Positions 60,347 through 64,000 of a stretch of 64,000 nt of DNA are shown piece after piece; positions within the stretch are counted from its first letter, which is position 1; each line of letters begins with the position of its first letter. The notes below the pieces were generated by a model that was not told the DNA's origin, did no database searches, and saw nothing but the letters and a program-made list of their open reading frames with translations. The position numbers were made by a program, and so were the translations under genes. The stretch comes from Marinobacter zhejiangensis. GTDB lineage: Bacteria; Pseudomonadota; Gammaproteobacteria; Pseudomonadales; Oleiphilaceae. The stretch lies in NCBI RefSeq assembly GCF_900114775.1, contig NZ_FOUE01000006.1:124001-188000 (forward strand). The letters run 5' to 3'.

Positions 60347-60745
60347 TTTACCCACTAATTTGGTCAAATGCGACTCCATGCCGCTATCGTATTTATTTGT
60401 ATATTTTTTATACTCACGAATGCATTCAAGCCAATTTTTCAGGTATACCGCTTGGCTTTTCGAGTTTTCACTTTCTTCCAGCCACATTATTTTATAGCGC
60501 CTCAAGCTTTCCTTTAAAAGGTTGTAGCGCTTGAAGCAGAGGGAACACAGTGACCTATCATTCCAAGCTTTTTTTAGAACCTCGGTTTCATATTTCTGGC
60601 CCTCAGCGCTCCACACAAATTCATGAGAGCACTTCTTACATTTGATCTTAATGTCGTAATAAAAATCAAAGCGTGGATCATAGTAATCGTACGACCTCTT
60701 TAGTTCATCAGGCCACTTTGATTTATCAGCAGGGATTTTTTTCAT
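60341..60745 (-). CDS. zinc-ribbon hypothetical protein, cassette gene
   Basis: 134 aa. Two CxxC motifs, KCKKCSHEF and LCSLCFKRYN, separated by ~35 residues form a probable treble-clef or zinc-ribbon. The N-terminal part (PADKSKWPDELKRSYDYYDPRFDFYYD) is aromatic-rich and the C-terminus is a long charged helix. No named family. The ATG at 60745 (MKKIPA) is immediately after attC 60749-60832; the codons up to 60760 would enter the attC. Stop in the degenerate attC-like element. Confidence 0.68.
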   Translation of the reverse strand: MKKIPADKSKWPDELKRSYDYYDPRFDFYYDIKIKCKKCSHEFVWSAEGQKYETEVLKKAWNDRSLCSLCFKRYNLLKESLRRYKIMWLEESENSKSQAVYLKNWLECIREYKKYTNKYDSGMESHLTKLVGKT

Positions 60746-60748
60746 CAC

Positions 60749-60832
60749 ACATAACGCCAAGCTGAGTCGCGAGCTTCAGCACGTCCGGTGGAGGCCCAAT
60801 GGGCCGGAATGAATTTGATGCACTGGTTAAGC
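60749..60832 (-). other. attC-like site between the zinc-ribbon and 132-aa genes
   Basis: On the minus strand it runs from GCTTAAC to GTTATGT (84 bp), with the CCAGTGCA box after the first and GCTTGGC before the second, and CCGG-type complementary arms inside. The 132-aa gene stops within GCTTAAC, and the next gene starts 3 bp beyond the far end. Confidence 0.7.
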
Positions 60833-61225
60833 ATGATTGTGAAGCCCGAATTCATAACCCACTTTGATGATTGTGCCCAGCATCACGGCGCACAACACAG
60901 TCAAAGGGATGAAGAAACGTGACCGCCCAATCTTTAATCTATGGCACACCGCGAGAGCCGCTGCTACCAACACAATTCCACCGGAGATCACGAACATTAT
61001 TAGGATTGCCCGATCTTCATAGAACCCCGCATGATTACCGACCCAATGCTGCGACTCCAACGGCTCTGCCGATGAAAAAAACGAGCTCAACCAAGCCATT
61101 TTCTCAGCGTAAATATACAACGAATCGTTGATGTACCAACTGTGGTAATACGCCAGAAAAAATAATGTCATTGCTATCGCAATTAACGCGAAACAGACCT
61201 TGTGCGTTGTGGGAACCATATTCAT
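60827..61225 (-). CDS. three-TM membrane protein, cassette gene
   Basis: 132 aa with three hydrophobic segments at about residues 10-28, 72-96 and 104-124; the loop between TM1 and TM2 (residues 29-71) is probably periplasmic. No family recognised. The stop codon TAA is part of the attC box GCTTAAC, and the start lies 5 bp after the 61230-61313 site, so the gene fills its cassette completely. Small membrane proteins are common in integron arrays. Confidence 0.68.
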   Translation of the reverse strand: MNMVPTTHKVCFALIAIAMTLFFLAYYHSWYINDSLYIYAEKMAWLSSFFSSAEPLESQHWVGNHAGFYEDRAILIMFVISGGIVLVAAALAVCHRLKIGRSRFFIPLTVLCAVMLGTIIKVGYEFGLHNHA

Positions 61226-61229
61226 TGAT

Positions 61230-61313
61230 ACTTAACGCCTGCAGCATGCGCGCCCATGGAATGGAGCCGAAGGCGCAAAGTAATGGGCGTCGCCGTGCCT
61301 GCACTGGTTAGAT
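61230..61313 (-). other. attC-like site between the 132-aa and 175-aa genes
   Basis: On the minus strand ATCTAAC (exact RYYYAAC) to GTTAAGT (exact GTTRRRY), 84 bp. Inner arms CGCCCAT/ATGGGCG flank the centre, with imperfect pairing outside. Best match to the attC definition in the window. The 175-aa gene stops in ATCTAAC. Confidence 0.78.
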
Positions 61314-61835
61314 TTTATCGGCAAAGCCCTGAAAGTCAGCGTTTATTTCTCGGATTTTCGCCTCGTCATCGGCAAGATTTCGCTTTCCGTTATGCCGGAA
61401 ATAGTAATCAATGAGTTCATAGGCCCACTTTGCATCAACGTAGGCTAAGAACAACCCCCGTTTAATTGCTTGAGGAGCGTAATCCCCTGCTAGCCTTTGA
61501 TTAAACGTCGCAATGTGCCCGTAAATCGAGTTGATGCTGAGGCGCTGATCGCTAGTAATATGGAGACAGATTTCTGGATAATACTGAGTATAGATTGGGT
61601 GAGTAATCGCATGGGGCCATATGGTTGCTCGAGGTGCATCATCTGTGTTGATGCTCTTTGCACAACGCTCCATTGATTTCTCTAAATGTGCCTGTAGATC
61701 TTTGAGCTCAGCATTCAGTGCCCCCACGAGTTTTCGATTCTTAAGGTGACTTCTCAGCAGCTCTGATCCTTGGCCAAGCAGCCAGCCTACGACTACTCCC
61801 AATAAAGTCACCGTGGATTTACTCAGCTCTTCCAT
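61308..61835 (-). CDS. hypothetical protein with N-terminal TM, cassette gene
   Basis: 175 aa. A TM at about residues 7-22 (VTLLGVVVGWLLGQGSEL) is followed by a charged helix (LRSHLKNRKLVGALNAELKDLQAHLEKSMERC) and a helical C-terminal region with aromatic residues (YVDAKWAYELIDYYF). It resembles other short membrane-anchored accessory-DNA proteins, but no family can be named. It is the first gene after leader copy B, the place of the first cassette beside an attI. The start ATG at 61835 has AAGGTGAGGC upstream. Its TAA sits in the attC box. Confidence 0.68.
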   Translation of the reverse strand: MEELSKSTVTLLGVVVGWLLGQGSELLRSHLKNRKLVGALNAELKDLQAHLEKSMERCAKSINTDDAPRATIWPHAITHPIYTQYYPEICLHITSDQRLSINSIYGHIATFNQRLAGDYAPQAIKRGLFLAYVDAKWAYELIDYYFRHNGKRNLADDEAKIREINADFQGFADKI

Positions 61836-61848
61836 GCCTCACCTTAAA

Positions 61849-62055
61849 ATCTAACAGCAATTAGATAGCACGACTCGATACTGCACAAAATTGACTGCAT
61901 CATGATTACACAGTTTCATAGCAACAGCGCCCTACCGAGTTTCAGTTAAAACATGAGCTTAGCCAATCATCGGGTGCTTAGCTAAGTAATTATGTGACGT
62001 CTACGTTTTGCTCTCACAATCGCACTGTACAAACCCGCCGGGAGTGAGGCACTTG
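61849..62055 (-). repeat. leader repeat, copy B (attI-like)
   Basis: Counterpart of 55962-56166. On the minus strand it ends GCTGTTAGAT, an exact GTTRRRY box, 14 bp before the 175-aa gene. The interval 61836-62069 contains no gene. The presence of the same leader before two separate cassette runs points to duplication or to two fused arrays. Confidence 0.6.
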
Positions 62056-62069
62056 CTGTACCAACGTCA

Positions 62070-63110
62070 TCAGGCACCAAACAACTGCTGTCGGTAATCG
62101 CTGGGGGTCAACCCTGTCCATTTCTTGAACGCCTTGTCGAAGGCACTCAGCTCTGCGAAGTGTAGCCGGTGGGCAACCTGCTCTACCCTGAGGGCGGGGT
62201 CTGCCAACAGGCGGAGGGCGAAATCCCGTTTCAGGCTGTTGAGGATGTCACTGTACGTTGTTCCCTCTTTTTTGAGCTTACGCCAGTACAAATTCTCCGA
62301 TAGCCCTAGCCTGTCGGCGATCGTGCTTTGTGGGAGCCAGCCCTCTTCCCGGCTTAAAACCAGCAGCCGCCGAGTTTGCGCGGTAAACGGCTCTGAGGTA
62401 TTCCGCACCAGCATCATATTGTGGTTGTCCCGCAGCATCAGGCGAACCTGGTCTTCTGTTGCGGTAAATGGAACATCCACGGCAGGGGCGTCGAACACGA
62501 TCTGGTTCACCGGAGCGGAAAACACCAGGTTGTCACCAAACAGGTACCGTAGATGGCTGTCCTTGGGCAACTCCGGGAAGGTGAAGTGAACGGCCCTGGG
62601 CTTAAGTTCCTCGCCGACGAACCAACTGATCAGCCGCAGCCAGATCAACAGCATGCTCTGGTAAATAAATCGATAGCTGATCGGGGCGCGTTCGTCGAAC
62701 CTCAATATGAGGGTAACGGAGTCCGCAGAGCGCCGAAGCTCCCAGCGAAACTGGTCGGTGAACAGCCCAAAGAAAAGGTTGCCGTAATCCGTCAACGACT
62801 GGAGGGTACGGCACCCCACGCCCCCGATGGCGAATACCCCAAAGGCCCGACGAGGAATAGGGGCGTCCAGAAAGTGGAGAAACAGATCCCCGCACTCCGC
62901 CATGACCCGCCGAATAAATCCTGCGTACTCAAGAACGGACAAACGGAGCCCTCCGACCTCCAGTTGCCGGCGAGAGAGCCCTTCCTGGGCCAGCAACCGT
63001 TCAGCGGTGTTTGACGCGACCCCCACCCCCTCCAGTACGTCAGCCAGAAAGGCAACGGGAATGGTTTGGGTCATCAACAGGTCTTGCAGTGACTTGTAGG
63101 TGGAGGCCAT
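62070..63110 (-). CDS. AraC-family regulator with arabinose-binding-like N-terminal domain
   Basis: 346 aa. An N-terminal ligand domain of the Arabinose_bd type (residues ~20-200, IRRVMAECGDLFLHFLDAP; GVFAIGGVGCRTLQSL) is followed by a C-terminal AraC HTH pair (residues ~245-346) with STIADRLGLSENLYWRKLKKEGTTY and VEQVAHRLHFAELSAFDKAFKKWTGLTPSDYR. It is similar in layout to the OruR/ArgR-like group. Start ATG at 63110 with GGAG upstream. It is divergent from the Rieske oxygenase gene, which it probably activates; the 177-bp gap holds the imperfect dyad CTAAC-GTTTCG-GTTAG. Confidence 0.9.
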   Translation of the reverse strand: MASTYKSLQDLLMTQTIPVAFLADVLEGVGVASNTAERLLAQEGLSRRQLEVGGLRLSVLEYAGFIRRVMAECGDLFLHFLDAPIPRRAFGVFAIGGVGCRTLQSLTDYGNLFFGLFTDQFRWELRRSADSVTLILRFDERAPISYRFIYQSMLLIWLRLISWFVGEELKPRAVHFTFPELPKDSHLRYLFGDNLVFSAPVNQIVFDAPAVDVPFTATEDQVRLMLRDNHNMMLVRNTSEPFTAQTRRLLVLSREEGWLPQSTIADRLGLSENLYWRKLKKEGTTYSDILNSLKRDFALRLLADPALRVEQVAHRLHFAELSAFDKAFKKWTGLTPSDYRQQLFGA

Positions 63111-63287
63111 CGATTACTCCGAGATTTGCACGCCAGCACCAACAATGTACCCATTATTGCAATGATTGGACAACCTTAACGCAGGATTGAAACCTGTTTT
63201 TAGAGCGAGCTGGCCGCTAACGTTTCGGTTAGACGATCCGTACCCGGTCTGGCTCCCGGATCGGGCAAACTGCTATGTGAGGGCTCC

Positions 63288-64000
63288 ATGAATCGATCTG
63301 ACGAACGCCAGTTGTTGAAACAGTGCCTTAGCCTGCTTGAGGAAAAGTCCACCACGCTGTCCCCCGAGAGCCACACCTCCCCAACGACGCGTTACACCGA
63401 CCCGGCTCGCTTTGAGCAGGAGCTGAAGGCCATTCACCAGCGCCTTCCCATCGCTTACCTGCACAGCAGTGAACTGCCCGAGCCTCATCATTTCCGGACC
63501 ATTGAGACACACGTCGGCTCGGTTCTGTTCACCCGCGGGGAAGACGGCCAGGTTCGCGCGTTTCACAATGTCTGCCGTCACCGTGGTACACGGGTTGAGT
63601 CGCGGTCATCCGGCTGTACCAAAGCCTTCTCCTGCCCCTACCACGCCTGGCGCTACAGCACCGAGGGCGAGTTGGTCTCAGTGCCGTTTGAACAAACCTG
63701 CTTTCCGGAGTTGAACAAAGGCGAGCATGGGCTGGCAACGATACCCTGCGCCGAGGCCCACGGCTTTATCTGGCTGTGTCCCCTGGCAGACTCCCAGGAA
63801 GCCGCCGAGCAGCAGGTGGCACAACATCTCGAAGCGGTGTCCGGTGATTTGGCGTGGCTGGCGCCAGGCCAGTTGCACGTCTTCGAGCAGCACCGGCAAC
63901 GCTGGCGCTGTAACTGGAAAATTCTCCAGGAAGGCGGGCTGGAAACCTATCACTTCAAGTTTGCCCACAAGAACAGCATCGGCCCCTACTTCCTGAGCAA
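63288..64000 (+). CDS. Rieske non-heme iron oxygenase alpha subunit (partial, runs off the window)
   Basis: At least 237 codons from the ATG at 63288 to the window end with no stop. The Rieske cluster is visible as CRHRG, then CPYHAW after ~17 residues (two Cys, two His). The start of the catalytic domain NWKILQEGGLETYHFKFAHKNS carries the two His of the mononuclear iron site. Such enzymes hydroxylate aromatics or demethylate quaternary amines; the substrate cannot be read from this part. Its likely regulator is the divergent AraC-type gene. Confidence 0.9.
   Translation, partial: MNRSDERQLLKQCLSLLEEKSTTLSPESHTSPTTRYTDPARFEQELKAIHQRLPIAYLHSSELPEPHHFRTIETHVGSVLFTRGEDGQVRAFHNVCRHRGTRVESRSSGCTKAFSCPYHAWRYSTEGELVSVPFEQTCFPELNKGEHGLATIPCAEAHGFIWLCPLADSQEAAEQQVAQHLEAVSGDLAWLAPGQLHVFEQHRQRWRCNWKILQEGGLETYHFKFAHKNSIGPYFLS

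Noticed and set aside
55481..61313. Genome-wide REP elements as an explanation for the attC-like sites
   Set aside because: The sites differ in sequence from each other except at the boxes, and the stop codons lie inside the boxes, which fits attC better than REP.

Overview
The window looks like chromosome of a Gram-negative marine gammaproteobacterium, most likely Marinobacter or a close relative. This is inferred from lipoprotein and OmpA-type envelope genes, a liu leucine-catabolism operon led by a MerR-type LiuR, a PhnR-controlled 2-aminoethylphosphonate cluster, and GC-rich coding. No rRNA, tRNA or CRISPR array was found.

Layout. 0.1-4.5 kb: a minus-strand operon for a YbhFSG/HlyD-like ABC-2 exporter, followed by a monooxygenase-like protein and a membrane protein. 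4.6-5.8 kb: a CPBP protease and a small lipoprotein. 6.1-11.1 kb: two unrecognised genes (1062 and 587 aa). 11.3-15.7 kb: a tight operon DUF3348 - DUF802 (MotA/ExbB-like with a repeat coiled-coil tail) - OmpA/MotB-like - DUF2894. It looks like a proton-driven envelope motor with ZorAB architecture but without the Zorya effectors. 15.7-21.1 kb: a hemolysin-III family protein, rtcB, and a small gene whose own terminator lies inside its reading frame, so its mRNA should be non-stop. DUF1326, DUF4336, homocysteine S-methyltransferase and membrane genes follow.

21.1-31.0 kb: a type I restriction-modification locus (hsdM, hsdS, hsdR). hsdS and hsdR are separated by accessory genes: a nucleotidyltransferase-like/unknown gene pair, a DUF6933 protein, a YafN-YafO toxin-antitoxin pair and a truncated small protein. 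31.1-32.8 kb: a HAD phosphatase and a DMT transporter. 32.8-41.1 kb: the aminoethylphosphonate regulon (permease, ATPase and binding protein; phnX; phnW; FAD oxidoreductase; phnR), with two matching operator palindromes. 41.2-43.4 kb: a metal-responsive MerR regulator with a textbook 19-bp-spacer promoter driving a CDF transporter, then an AEC transporter. 43.5-52.3 kb: liuR, acyl-CoA synthetase and liuABCDE, taking isovaleryl-CoA to acetyl-CoA and acetoacetate.

52.3-62.06 kb: a mosaic accessory region in which every gene is on the minus strand. Several genes end inside attC-like sites with GTTRRRY/RYYYAAC boxes, as in integron cassettes, and no integrase is present. The region also holds two ~200-bp leader copies, two tandem copies of a calcium-repeat/collagen-like lipoprotein gene, and a ~290-bp direct repeat. 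That repeat carries the liuE 3' end, the terminator and the lipoprotein 3' end, and it flanks four inserted genes. 62.07-64 kb: an AraC regulator divergent from a Rieske oxygenase alpha subunit cut by the window end.
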